NCBI GenBank assembly: GCA_965230525.1
Contig: OZ246008.1
Span: 868,001 to 932,000 of the forward strand
DNA: 64,000 nucleotides
Direction: 5' to 3'
Source: GCA-002733465 sp965230525
Lineage (GTDB): Bacteria > Pseudomonadota > Gammaproteobacteria > Enterobacterales > Kangiellaceae
The notes under the pieces were generated by a model that worked only from the letters and a program-made list of their open reading frames with translations, was not told the DNA's origin and did no database searches. The position numbers and the translations under genes are program-made. Below, in pieces: positions 8,475 through 17,366 of this stretch. Within the stretch, counting starts at the first letter, position 1. Each line of letters opens with the position of its first letter.

Positions 8475-11021
8475 ATGACAAACAACTTTAAAGTTAAGAG
8501 CTTAATCTTAGCAATGGGAGTGACTTTTACGTCTGCGCCCGTATTTGCTGAGGAAGAAGCTGCTGCAGAAGATGAAGGCCAAGTAATGGTGGTTGTTGGT
8601 TCCCGTGCAGCTCCGCGATCTGTTGGAGATTCACCGGTTCCGGTTGATGTAATATCTGCTGAGGAAATGATGGCTAACGGTACTTCCGATATGACCTCAC
8701 TCCTTGCTCAGGTTGCGCCTTCATTTAACGTTGGTGCTCAACCTATTTCTGACGCTGCTACTATGGTTCGCCCAGCGAACTTGCGTGGTTTATCGCCAGA
8801 CTCCACGTTAATTTTGGTTAATGGTAAAAGACGACACCGCTCTGCGGTTATTGCATTTTTAGGTGGCGGTATTTCAGATGGTGCGCAAGGCCCAGACACC
8901 ACAGTTATTCCAGCGGTTGCGCTAAAGCAAGTGGAAGTACTTCGAGATGGTGCTTCGGCTCAATATGGTTCTGATGCTATTGCCGGGGTAATCAACTTCG
9001 TATTAAAAGATAACAGCGATGGCGGTATGGTCGAGCTGAAAGTGGGTGAATATTCAGAGGGCGACGGTGACCAAATCACTTTTGCTGGTAATGTCGGGAT
9101 GCCGCTTTCAGAGCGTGGATTCGCTAACTTTAGTTTCGAGTTCAACGAGCAAGATGCAACCAGCCGAAGTGTGCAACGTGCTGATGCGGCGGCATTAGCC
9201 GAAGCCGGTATTCCTGTTGCAGATCCCGCACAAATTTGGGGTTCACCGGAAGTTACCGACGATATGAAATTGTTTATGAATGTCGGTCTAGAGCTAGATA
9301 ATTCAAGCGAAGCTTATATGTTTGGTAACTGGGCGGAAAGAACAGTTGATGGCGGTTTCTTCTTCCGTAACCCGAATACTCGTTCTGGGGTTTACGGTGG
9401 ACCGGAGCTACCAGACGGCACGCCAACCATTTTGGTTGGTGACCTCACACCAGGTGCTCAAGACAACTCTAACTGTCCTGTAGTAACTATCGATTCAAAT
9501 GGTGTTCCCGACCAAGCGGCACTCGCTTCTCTGCCAGGTGCTAACTGTTTTGCGTTCAACCTAATGTTCCCGGGTGGCTTTACCCCAAGATTTGGTGGTG
9601 ATGTTACTGATGCATCGATCTTATTTGGTACTCGCGGTGAATTTAAAGATGGAACAGCCTATGACTTTAGTGCTGGTGTCGGTATGAACCGTGCTGAGTT
9701 TAGAATCAGAAACACTGTTAATGCTAACTTAGGTCCACTCACACCAACAGAGTTTGAGCCAGGTGCTTATGAGCAATTAGAAAAAGCAGCAAATGCTGAC
9801 TTCTCTAAAGACCTCGAAACTGATTTATCTTCCATGACCATTTCTTATGGTTTTGAGTTCAGAGAAGAGTCTTTCAAGATCACTAACGGTGACTCTGCTT
9901 CATTTACTAATACATTAGGAAGTGAAGTCGACTTAGCGGTACAAGGGTTTAGTATTGGTTCTAATGGCTTCCAGGGCTTCAACCCTTCAATTGCGGGCAC
10001 TTTCTCTCGTCGCAGTAAAGCGGCCTATTTTGATTTAGAAACCTACTTTACTGATGAGTTTATGGTTGATTTCGCCGCTCGTTATGAAGACTTCACTGAC
10101 TTTGGTTCAACTTTCGATTGGAAACTATCATCTAAGTTTGATATCACCGATGGTTTCTCGCTTCGTGGCTCGGTGAGCACCGGGTTTAGAGCGCCAACCA
10201 TTGGTCAGTCTAACGTGCAAAATGTTAGTACAAGCTTTAGCCCATCTGGGGGCTTACAAGAAATCGCAACAGTGCCACCAACTTCTGATACCGGTACACT
10301 GTTGGGTGGTAGACCACTTCAACCAGAAGAGTCTCAAAGTTTCACTCTTGGTGCGGTTTATGAAAACGGCGATTTCTTCATGACAATTGACTTCTTCGAT
10401 ATCGATGTAGAAGGCCGAATCAGTCAAACTTCTGATATTTCACTAACCGATGCGGATCGAGCGTTTTTGGTAGCTAACGGTAACCCTGATGCGATTAACC
10501 TTGCAGCTATCCGTTACTTTACTAATGACTTCGACACCAATACTCGAGGTGTTGACCTTGTTGCCAACTACTCTCACGAGCTTGGTGCCGGTGATTTGAA
10601 ATACTCTTTCACTTACAACTGGACTGATACCGAAGTTACCTTTGCGGGTGATTTCGTAGGACCAGGTAAAATTGTTCAATTAGAAGACAACTTACCAAAC
10701 AATCGTGCAAACTTATTGTTAACTTACACTCAAGATGATTGGCGTTTAGTGACTAAAGCTAGTTACTACGGTTCATTCACCGAGCTTCACTTAGATAGTA
10801 TTGATCTGCCAATTTATGCAGGAAATGCAATTTTATTTGATGCAGAGTTTGCATACGATGTAAGCGAAAGTCTGACTTTCTCACTTGGAGCGAACAATCT
10901 GTTTGACGAATACCCAGATGAAAATCCTCATCAACTGGGTTGGGGTGCTAAGTACCCGACAACTTCGCCATTTGGATTTAATGGTCGATTCCTCTATGGT
11001 AAAGCGACTTACCGCTTCTAA
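8475..11021 (+). CDS. TonB-dependent outer-membrane receptor
   Basis: The 848-residue ligand-gated outer-membrane transporter is energised by TonB-ExbBD. The preferred start at 8475 gives a clean signal peptide ending SAPVFA, with AGGA upstream; an earlier in-frame start would add 31 unlikely residues. The plug domain follows, with a possible TonB-box-like QVMVVVGS, then LRGLSPDSTLILVNGKRRH and VLRDGASAQYGSDAIAGVINFVLK split over the plug. The 22-strand barrel ends in the terminal aromatic KATYRF. The substrate is not predictable. A strong terminator follows. Confidence 0.93.
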   Translation: MTNNFKVKSLILAMGVTFTSAPVFAEEEAAAEDEGQVMVVVGSRAAPRSVGDSPVPVDVISAEEMMANGTSDMTSLLAQVAPSFNVGAQPISDAATMVRPANLRGLSPDSTLILVNGKRRHRSAVIAFLGGGISDGAQGPDTTVIPAVALKQVEVLRDGASAQYGSDAIAGVINFVLKDNSDGGMVELKVGEYSEGDGDQITFAGNVGMPLSERGFANFSFEFNEQDATSRSVQRADAAALAEAGIPVADPAQIWGSPEVTDDMKLFMNVGLELDNSSEAYMFGNWAERTVDGGFFFRNPNTRSGVYGGPELPDGTPTILVGDLTPGAQDNSNCPVVTIDSNGVPDQAALASLPGANCFAFNLMFPGGFTPRFGGDVTDASILFGTRGEFKDGTAYDFSAGVGMNRAEFRIRNTVNANLGPLTPTEFEPGAYEQLEKAANADFSKDLETDLSSMTISYGFEFREESFKITNGDSASFTNTLGSEVDLAVQGFSIGSNGFQGFNPSIAGTFSRRSKAAYFDLETYFTDEFMVDFAARYEDFTDFGSTFDWKLSSKFDITDGFSLRGSVSTGFRAPTIGQSNVQNVSTSFSPSGGLQEIATVPPTSDTGTLLGGRPLQPEESQSFTLGAVYENGDFFMTIDFFDIDVEGRISQTSDISLTDADRAFLVANGNPDAINLAAIRYFTNDFDTNTRGVDLVANYSHELGAGDLKYSFTYNWTDTEVTFAGDFVGPGKIVQLEDNLPNNRANLLLTYTQDDWRLVTKASYYGSFTELHLDSIDLPIYAGNAILFDAEFAYDVSESLTFSLGANNLFDEYPDENPHQLGWGAKYPTTSPFGFNGRFLYGKATYRF

Positions 11022-11040
11022 ATTGAAGCTAAGCTAGACA

Positions 11041-11067
11041 AAAAACCCAGCTTCGGCTGGGTTTTTT
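11041..11067. terminator. Strong terminator, probably bidirectional
   Basis: AAAAACCCAGC-TTCG-GCTGGGTTTTTT: an 11-bp stem with a UUCG tetraloop and T tract on the + strand, and an A/T tract usable on the other strand. It sits between convergent genes, the TonB receptor (+) and the phospholipase A2-like gene (-). Confidence 0.93.
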
Positions 11068-11090
11068 ATGAAAAGCGTATGATAGGTAAA

Positions 11091-11534
11091 TTAAGGTGAG
11101 CTTGTTTGGCTGAGATAAGTTTTCCACGCTTTTTGAACTTGTGCTTCTTCGGCGCTAGTTAATTCGCCGTATGCACGCGGGTATTCCCAGCCATACCCCC
11201 ATCGGAATTTTGTTGGCCAATAAGGCGAACCCCCTACTCTGACACCCGCTAACATCAATTTCGCAATTTGTGGTTTGCCGACTGTTTCAACGCATTGCTT
11301 TAGCTTAAGATCGGAATCCAGCCGTTGCTGCTTTGTACCACCTTGCCAATAAGCTTTATCGTGCTCGACACAGCATCTAAGCCAGAGCTCTTTTTGTGCA
11401 AGGGTACCATCAGGGAAGGCAGAACAACCGTCACTAGTAAAAGGTTTAATGGTCGACGGGGATTCAGCTTGAAGTGACTCGCAATTAAATAACAAAAAAA
11501 GTGAAAATATAGAAATGATTCTGAATTTGCGCAT
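11091..11534 (-). CDS. Secreted phospholipase A2-like CCxxHD protein
   Basis: A 147-residue protein with a hydrophobic N-terminal signal (residues 1 to about 23). Residues 54-62 read CCVEHDKAY, matching the CCxxHDxxY core of phospholipase A2, with His58-Asp59 as the would-be catalytic pair. DGCSAFPDGT upstream resembles the Ca-loop region, and SDLKLKQC downstream contributes another Cys. The assignment to the PLA2 fold is inferred from this motif. Activity on phospholipids is plausible, and the substrate is unknown. It is monocistronic and convergent with the TonB receptor gene. Confidence 0.6.
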   Translation of the reverse strand: MRKFRIISIFSLFLLFNCESLQAESPSTIKPFTSDGCSAFPDGTLAQKELWLRCCVEHDKAYWQGGTKQQRLDSDLKLKQCVETVGKPQIAKLMLAGVRVGGSPYWPTKFRWGYGWEYPRAYGELTSAEEAQVQKAWKTYLSQTSSP

Positions 11535-11738
11535 AATAACGACCTTTTAATCGCAGGTTTACTCGAGTATTGTGCTAAATTTACACTGTTATCGAGCAGA
11601 TAACACCGCACAATCGGGAATTTTTAGTGCTGCTAAGCGTTAGTTATCGGTAAGACTTGGCAGTCTGTCAAGAATAACCCTAATAAATACCAAATAAAGC
11701 ATCTTGGCCTTTTCTAGGCAGATGATAAAGGAGTCTAT

Positions 11739-13109
11739 ATGTCGGAATTAACCTCAAAAGTAAAACCAAGTGGCGGCACTGTGGTAAAAGTGACAGCCGG
11801 AGTGGCCATTATTGCCGTTACCATCGCAATACTATTTAACTCATTTTTTTATGCTGAGCCAGGGTATATTTATCATGTTCGAACTGTGATGGGCGATGAA
11901 GAAGTCGTGACTGAAGTAGGATACAAATTTTATCCGTTTGGTCGTTATAATTCTTGGAAGCGAGCGATGACTGTACAATCTTTAAGTGGCGCTGGCAGTA
12001 ACGCTATTCGTGCCGAAAAAGATTCAGATAATACCTCTGCAAGTCTTCCTCCCATGAGTATTATGTTCCTTGATCAAGTTGACGCTCATGCCGAAGCAAC
12101 CGTGCGATTTTCCATTCCATCCGACGAACAGTCATTTCTTAAATTAGCACATGAATATCGCTCTCCAGAAAACTTGCTTAGAACAGCGCTCATGCCAGCG
12201 TTTAAAGAGACTCTGCAAGCAAATGCATCATTAATGACAGCGGAAGAATACTATGCAGGCGGCAGAACAGAATTTAATTCAGAGTTTGAGAATCAAATGA
12301 ATTCTGGAATTTTCTTAGTGAAACGAGAAGAAGTTGAAGTAAAGTCGACTAGGCAAAGTAAAGCGAGTGCAAACGCGTCGCTTGGTACGCAACAAGAAGA
12401 GTATGGCGAAGATTCGAAGACGGTTTTTGAGGTTCAAAAGGTTTTAGACGACGATGGTCAACCATTACGTAAAAAGCAGCGTTTCTTAGAGTTTGGAATC
12501 ACTGTGGTTTCTGCACTGGTAACTGATATGAGACCGAATCAGAAATTTGTTGAACGAATGCAGTTAAAACAACAAGCATCCGCAGATAGAGCTATCGCAA
12601 GAGAGCAACGGGTGCAGGAAGAAGAGCAGCGACTATTGGCGATAGCCCGGGGTGAGAGAGAAGTTGCAGAGCGTCAGGCTAAGGCTAAAGTTGAGCAAAT
12701 TCAAAAAACAACCGAAGCGGAAACTGACAAACAGCTGGCAATTACACGAGCAGAAAAATTAAAAGCTGAAGCTGAGATTTCGAAAGAAACTGCGGAAATT
12801 AACTTTGCCAAGGCAAAAATCGAGGCCAATACCAAAAGAACGTTGGCTGAGGCCGAAGCTTATCAAAAGAAAGTTATCCTAGAGGCAGATAATGCCTTAG
12901 CTCAAAAGCTAGATGCTGAAATTCAAATCCAAAAACTATGGGCTGAAGCATTTGCTCACCGTAAGGTACCAACGACCGTTTTTGGTAGTGGTCAGTCAGG
13001 CGCCCCCGTAGGAAGTGATGGCGAAGTAAAGGCATTCATGCAAATGTTGACTTTAGATGCGGCAAAGCGTCTTAATTATGATCGAGATCTACAAACTAAT
13101 AAACGTTAA
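11739..13109 (+). CDS. SPFH/band-7 (prohibitin-like) membrane protein with long coiled coil
   Basis: A 456-residue protein with one N-terminal membrane segment (residues about 17-37, VTAGVAIIAVTIAILF...) followed by a region that fits an SPFH/prohibitin domain (residues about 40-270). Next comes a charged Ala/Glu/Lys-rich coiled coil (about 280-400; QRVQEEEQRLLAIARGE, AKAKVEQIQKTTEAE), as in flotillin/HflK-type scaffolds that oligomerise on membranes. The ATG is preceded by AAAGGAG. A coiled-coil protein gene follows about 200 bases downstream. The exact subfamily is not recognised. Confidence 0.7.
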   Translation: MSELTSKVKPSGGTVVKVTAGVAIIAVTIAILFNSFFYAEPGYIYHVRTVMGDEEVVTEVGYKFYPFGRYNSWKRAMTVQSLSGAGSNAIRAEKDSDNTSASLPPMSIMFLDQVDAHAEATVRFSIPSDEQSFLKLAHEYRSPENLLRTALMPAFKETLQANASLMTAEEYYAGGRTEFNSEFENQMNSGIFLVKREEVEVKSTRQSKASANASLGTQQEEYGEDSKTVFEVQKVLDDDGQPLRKKQRFLEFGITVVSALVTDMRPNQKFVERMQLKQQASADRAIAREQRVQEEEQRLLAIARGEREVAERQAKAKVEQIQKTTEAETDKQLAITRAEKLKAEAEISKETAEINFAKAKIEANTKRTLAEAEAYQKKVILEADNALAQKLDAEIQIQKLWAEAFAHRKVPTTVFGSGQSGAPVGSDGEVKAFMQMLTLDAAKRLNYDRDLQTNKR

Positions 13110-13124
13110 CCGAGATTAGATGAT

Positions 13125-13143
13125 GGCGAGGATCATCCTCGCC
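13125..13143 (+). terminator. Short GC-rich hairpin after the SPFH gene
   Basis: GGCGAGG, loop ATCAT, CCTCGCC, followed about 8 bases later by ACTTTTT. A probable intrinsic terminator separating the SPFH gene from the coiled-coil gene. Confidence 0.6.
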
Positions 13144-13306
13144 TGAATTCTACTTTTTATCATCTACCACCCGCCAGCTTCCCTGCTTTATACCTCTTTA
13201 AGCAAATATTCCGTAAATTCAAAATAATATCTAAATTCCAAGAATTTGCGTTATACTAAATAAAATAATAGTTAAATCAAAAGCTTAATCAGCGACTTTC
13301 AATATT

Positions 13307-14227
13307 GTGAGCGACAAATTCGACTTCGAAGAAATAAAGCAAAAGGCGGCCGTCTTACTGCAGGATGGTAAGCGCAAATTTGCCTATTTGGTTGAATGTG
13401 TCAATCGCTTCGGCCCGTCTGGTTTTAATTGGTGGTTAAAAACACATCGACAGAAAGATGAATTTGAAGTAGCTCTGCAAGACCTGCGTGAAGAATTAAA
13501 AAAAGATGATGTTGAATTACTAGCGGTAGAACATGTATTTAGTGACTTTATAGTTCCAGAAGAGGATTTGGGCCATGTCTATTGGTATACCGACGCTCAT
13601 AATAAACTGAAAAAGTTCGAGAAGGAGCTTTTAGAGAAAAACAACTTTAGCATCAAATTATTACAGCAAGCGATGAATGAGCTGAAATTTATCGGTGAGT
13701 CCGATGAATTTCACCAGACTTATCAACTTGAAGCGATTCAACAGAGGGTTAAAGATATGTATCATGAGCTGCAGCAAAAAATTGTTGAACAACAATCACT
13801 TGAAAGAGAACGAGTGGAAGCGGATAAGCAAAAAAATACTGTGGAGTTAGCTCGAATTGAAGCCGAAAAGGCTGCCGCTGTTGCAAAAGCAAAAATGATG
13901 GAAAGCGTAAAGGTTAAGGAAAAGCGGCTAGCCATAATTGAAGAAAAAAAGCGTGCTATCGCAGAAAAAGAAGCCTCTGAAATAAAGTTAAAAGAGCAAA
14001 ATGAACTGGCTGAAATTAAAGCAAAAGAAGCAGAAAGAGAGCGACAAGCAAAACTGCAAGAGTCTTACCGAGAGTTAGAAATCAAAGAAAAAATTAAAGA
14101 AATGCCGCTCGAAGAAATGATTGAAATGGTGAACACTCAAATCGCTAACAAGAAAATTCTTACTTTTATTCAGCTTGACCAATTGTCTAAATTAAAACAA
14201 ACCATTAAGGATAAAAAAGCTGAATAA
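13307..14227 (+). CDS. Uncharacterised coiled-coil protein
   Basis: A 306-residue cytoplasmic protein with no signal or membrane segment. The start is a GTG (GTGAGCGACAAATTC). Residues 1 to about 150 look globular, with aromatic residues (FGPSGFNWWLK, VYWYTDAHNKL). Residues about 155-270 form an unbroken Lys/Glu/Ala-rich coiled coil, and the C-terminus is a helical tail with MPLEEMIEMVNTQI. I do not recognise a family. Upstream bases 13145-13306 are AT-rich without a gene. It may work with the preceding SPFH coiled-coil protein, but that rests on adjacency only. Confidence 0.8.
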   Translation: MSDKFDFEEIKQKAAVLLQDGKRKFAYLVECVNRFGPSGFNWWLKTHRQKDEFEVALQDLREELKKDDVELLAVEHVFSDFIVPEEDLGHVYWYTDAHNKLKKFEKELLEKNNFSIKLLQQAMNELKFIGESDEFHQTYQLEAIQQRVKDMYHELQQKIVEQQSLERERVEADKQKNTVELARIEAEKAAAVAKAKMMESVKVKEKRLAIIEEKKRAIAEKEASEIKLKEQNELAEIKAKEAERERQAKLQESYRELEIKEKIKEMPLEEMIEMVNTQIANKKILTFIQLDQLSKLKQTIKDKKAE

Positions 14228-14247
14228 ACGCGCCTTGGTAGCTCACG

Positions 14248-14586
14248 CTAGGCGAGCTTTGCCCCATTGTTAATTGGTTTGTCGGGTACAGCTAACACCA
14301 CCTCTCCCTGTTGATCGTAAAAACCCGTCACCAAACATTGTGACATGATGGGCCCAATTTGTTTTTCAGGAAAATTGACCACCGCAATGACTTGCTTACC
14401 GACTAGCTCGTCGGGCTGATAATGTGCTGTAATTTGAGCACTTGATTTGCGGATTCCGATCGCTGGTCCAAAATCAACATGTAGAATGTAGGCTGGCCGT
14501 CGAGCTTCGGGAAAGTCCAAAGCTTTAACGACCGTCCCAACTCTTAGCTCAACCTTTTCAAAATCGTGCCAATCGATTAGCGTCAT
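14248..14586 (-). CDS. csaA: tRNA-binding / CsaA-like protein
   Basis: A 112-residue single-domain OB-fold protein of the CsaA / EMAP-II-like tRNA-binding family. It contains VELRVGTVVKALDFPEARRPAY near the N-terminus (split here: VELRVGTVV, then FPEARRPAY), GIRKSSAQIT, and the conserved VVNFPEKQIGPIMSQCLVTG. In Bacillus the family has chaperone-like export activity. Its role in gammaproteobacteria is uncertain, and it may simply bind structured RNA. It starts 4 bases after the stop of the DsbA-like lipoprotein gene, so the two form an operon. Confidence 0.88.
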   Translation of the reverse strand: MTLIDWHDFEKVELRVGTVVKALDFPEARRPAYILHVDFGPAIGIRKSSAQITAHYQPDELVGKQVIAVVNFPEKQIGPIMSQCLVTGFYDQQGEVVLAVPDKPINNGAKLA

Positions 14587-14590
14587 TGAG

Positions 14591-15328
14591 CTATTTATTG
14601 CCGCAGTTAGATGGCAAGGCTAAAGTCTGATCAACCACTTCAAATACTTGCTCATATCCACCCGCGCTGGTGACATCAAACTTATATTTATGATTAACTA
14701 ATAACGTAGGAACGCCAGCGACTTTATATTTAGCTAAAAGTCTAAAATTATCATCGAGTACGTTCTTCGCATTTTCTTGATCTTGTAAGGCGGTTAAGGC
14801 GTCTTCCTTAGATACACCCAAGCTTGCTAAAAACTCGGCAGCCTCATCTTCTGAAGAAAATCCTTTTTGCTCTTCGTGTAACCGACTAAACATTTTTGGC
14901 ATGGCTTTATCTAAAATCCCAAGCACATTAGCAGCTTGATGGACGATTAAAAAAGCACCAAATTGCTGATTTCCTAAATGGGTCGGAATTGCTACAAATT
15001 TGACCTTACCTGCGTTCTTGGCTTTCCATTCCTGAACATGTTTTTCCAGTTTATAGCAGTGTGGACACTGATAAGCGAAAAACTCTATGACAATTGGTTG
15101 CTCACAAGCTTCGTCTGAATCAATCACTTCATAGGGTAAACCATCGTCTGAGCGCGCAATATTTTGATGTTGATGATCGTGGTCTTCTTTGTGTTGATGT
15201 GAATCTTCTGATTTCTCAGCTTTGGCAGCAACTGGTTTTTCTGCTTCTTTAGATTTCGATTGTTCGTCGGTGGCGGGTTGGCAAGCGCTTAAAAACAGCG
15301 CTAATAATGCTATTCGAGTTAATTTCAC
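14591..15328 (-). CDS. DsbA-family lipoprotein with His-rich linker
   Basis: A 245-residue lipoprotein with lipobox LSAC (Cys16), then a charged linker with five His in eleven residues (residues 44-54, HQHKEDHDHQH) and a DsbA-like domain. The active site is C88-P-H-C91, the classical DsbA motif, and the cis-proline loop reads VAGVPTLLVN. It is likely an envelope-anchored disulfide oxidase or isomerase. The His cluster could bind Cu or Zn, which is an inference. It is the promoter-proximal gene of a two-gene unit with csaA. Confidence 0.85.
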   Translation of the reverse strand: MKLTRIALLALFLSACQPATDEQSKSKEAEKPVAAKAEKSEDSHQHKEDHDHQHQNIARSDDGLPYEVIDSDEACEQPIVIEFFAYQCPHCYKLEKHVQEWKAKNAGKVKFVAIPTHLGNQQFGAFLIVHQAANVLGILDKAMPKMFSRLHEEQKGFSSEDEAAEFLASLGVSKEDALTALQDQENAKNVLDDNFRLLAKYKVAGVPTLLVNHKYKFDVTSAGGYEQVFEVVDQTLALPSNCGNK

Positions 15329-15434
15329 TTGGATACCTTTATCACTTTTGAATTAAAAGCTTGATTAATAAATTGGGTTGTTTGCGGATTGTAGCAGAGA
15401 AAATTGGGTGGTGCAGGAAGCTTATTCCACAAGC

Positions 15435-16223
15435 TTAAAAATGCTTAGTGATGGAGAACATTAACTCGGCCTTGCGTTGCACCCCCTTCTTAGCCCTATC
15501 GAGGCTCCACATGGTGGTTTGTTTGCCAGAGTTATGGTAAATGCTGCGACCTTTTAGCGTCAGCATATAAATGACGGGTTTTGTATTTGAAGCGCGATCT
15601 AAGCCAGGACCGATTGGCTTGCGAGATGAATAGTGAGACTCATTGCGGGTGTGACTGCTGGAATAGAGCGAAATTTGAGGTTCAAACTGATATTCATAGT
15701 GGCTTTTAAATAGCGGCTTGTTGGCGTTAAACAGAGAAAATTGAATCCCAGCGTATTCACTAAAATCGTTGTTTAGTGCGACCAAGTGGTCTGGATCACC
15801 GCTAAAATAGAAATCTTTGCTGTGATTATCAATCGGTCTTTCAGTAAACACTGGCTTATCGGTCAAATAGACATTTGCCAGACTAGAGCCTGATTGAGGG
15901 GGTACTCGCTCAGTGGGTTGTTTAGGCATTGAAATCTCAAAAAAGGCGCTATTAGTGGAATGATTGTCGCTCGCGAAAACTTCACCTGAGATTGGGGTTA
16001 AGGCTAAACTACTGGCAAAAATCCGCATAAGCCGCTGTTTTTTAAGCGTTCTATTAATAGTAGCGCGGGAGACCAAGTTTAATGAAGCTAGCGCAGTACC
16101 GAGTTTGACTTGACGTTGAGATTGAAAAGTTAGCGCTTGTTCTAGCTGAGATTTAGTGAGGTGTTGGCTGCTTAACAGGAGTTGACCGAGGCGTGAAGTT
16201 GATAAGTCAACAAAGTTGCGCAT
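15435..16223 (-). CDS. Stand-alone MshEN (GspE N-terminal) domain protein, likely c-di-GMP binding
   Basis: A 262-residue protein. Residues 11-34 (RLGQLLLSSQHLTKSQLEQA then LTFQ) and 40-63 (KLGTALASLNLVSRATINRT then LKKQ) are two 24-residue motifs separated by 5 residues. That is the layout of the MshEN c-di-GMP-binding domain of MshE-type ATPases. Motif I has Gln-His where Gly is usual. No ATPase follows. Residues about 70-262 are low in recognisable motifs and Ser/Tyr-rich (ISLYSSSHTRNESHYSS). The family of the C-terminal part is unknown. The next gene upstream encodes a PAS plus degenerate GGDEF protein, which supports a c-di-GMP context. Confidence 0.6.
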   Translation of the reverse strand: MRNFVDLSTSRLGQLLLSSQHLTKSQLEQALTFQSQRQVKLGTALASLNLVSRATINRTLKKQRLMRIFASSLALTPISGEVFASDNHSTNSAFFEISMPKQPTERVPPQSGSSLANVYLTDKPVFTERPIDNHSKDFYFSGDPDHLVALNNDFSEYAGIQFSLFNANKPLFKSHYEYQFEPQISLYSSSHTRNESHYSSRKPIGPGLDRASNTKPVIYMLTLKGRSIYHNSGKQTTMWSLDRAKKGVQRKAELMFSITKHF

Positions 16224-16361
16224 TCTCCGACCTCTTTGGTTAAGCGTTGATTAATGAATTTACCCTTTGGTTCACCAATTTTTATCGGCCAAATGTCGAA
16301 TTTCTTGATGTTAAAATGAGTTTCTGCCGCGCTGAAGCGGCGTGTTGATGGAGCGGTGCCC

Positions 16362-17135
16362 CTATTGCGAGGCTTCTAGTTGTTTTTCAAGGGCTGTTAC
16401 CAAATTTTCTCTGGCTCGTTTGAGTAAGCGGTTACTATCGTCGTGTTTCTTCCAGTAGGCGCTTCCAAATACAATATGATACTTTATTTCTGACGAAAGC
16501 GCGTTGAGTTGTCCATTAAGCGCGATGCTTATCTTTTCTTGCAGCTGCTCGAGTGCGCTGCTTGGGGTCTCCGGCAATACCATTAAGAAACTTCCACGAC
16601 TAGTATTTCCAATCATATCCGCCCAGCGCAACTCATCTTGTAGCGTGTCTTTTATGGTTTGTTTAATTTCGCCTTCATCAAGGTGGTCTGGCTTTTGGTC
16701 GATAATCACGTGTAGCTTTAATACACAAAGTGGATTGTCATATCGACGGCTTCGACTGACTTCATAATCTAGAAATTCTACCCAATTTGCTCGTTTGGGT
16801 ATTTTAGCCATTGCTAATTTACTGGGTTTAGAAGTGGCATCTCGATCAAGCGCAAAATAGTGTAGCGTGCCTTTGGTTGCGGGTGAGCGAGGCTCTCGCC
16901 AATATTGAAACTTTAATGCGGAAGAATTTTCTTTATCAAACAGCTGAACGAGATGAGTTTGCTTGTCGATTGCTTCCATTGGCAGTGCAGCCAACAATTG
17001 GCCCTCTACATTCTCGCGTGACAGCTTGGTATCATCGAGAAATCGTTGGTTACACCAAGTGATTCGTTGTTCAACGTCTGCTAATAAAATACCCAATGGC
17101 GACGCCTCAAGAATCTCACTATTGTCTATTTGCAT
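16362..17135 (-). CDS. PAS domain protein with degenerate GGDEF domain
   Basis: A 257-residue cytoplasmic protein. Residues about 5-110 look like a PAS sensor (EASPLGILLADVEQRITWCN, RFLDDTKLSREN). Residues about 115-250 look like a GGDEF domain: DYEVSRSRRYDNPLCVLKL, then a helix ending in LRWADMIGN, then the signature position. Where active cyclases have GGDEF this protein reads SRGSF, followed by LMVLPET. The metal and GTP-binding acidic residues are therefore missing, and diguanylate cyclase activity is unlikely. It may serve as a sensor or partner protein, possibly with the MshEN protein encoded 138 bases downstream. Confidence 0.7.
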   Translation of the reverse strand: MQIDNSEILEASPLGILLADVEQRITWCNQRFLDDTKLSRENVEGQLLAALPMEAIDKQTHLVQLFDKENSSALKFQYWREPRSPATKGTLHYFALDRDATSKPSKLAMAKIPKRANWVEFLDYEVSRSRRYDNPLCVLKLHVIIDQKPDHLDEGEIKQTIKDTLQDELRWADMIGNTSRGSFLMVLPETPSSALEQLQEKISIALNGQLNALSSEIKYHIVFGSAYWKKHDDSNRLLKRARENLVTALEKQLEASQ

Positions 17136-17366
17136 GTTTATTTCCTAAAGTTCCCAAATACACCTTAAAGTTAGCGAATAAGCAATAACTAGAAGGTGTG
17201 ATATTACTTACCTTTTGTTCGACTTCTTTTCCAGAATTTAGCAAGGCATTCAAAAATCATACTACACTTAAGTATATACCAAAAATCCATAGTGAATGTA
17301 GTTTCAGGCTTTTCCTAATTCTGAGACCTAATAGGCTAAATTGCCCGGTGAAAGAGAACCATCCTA

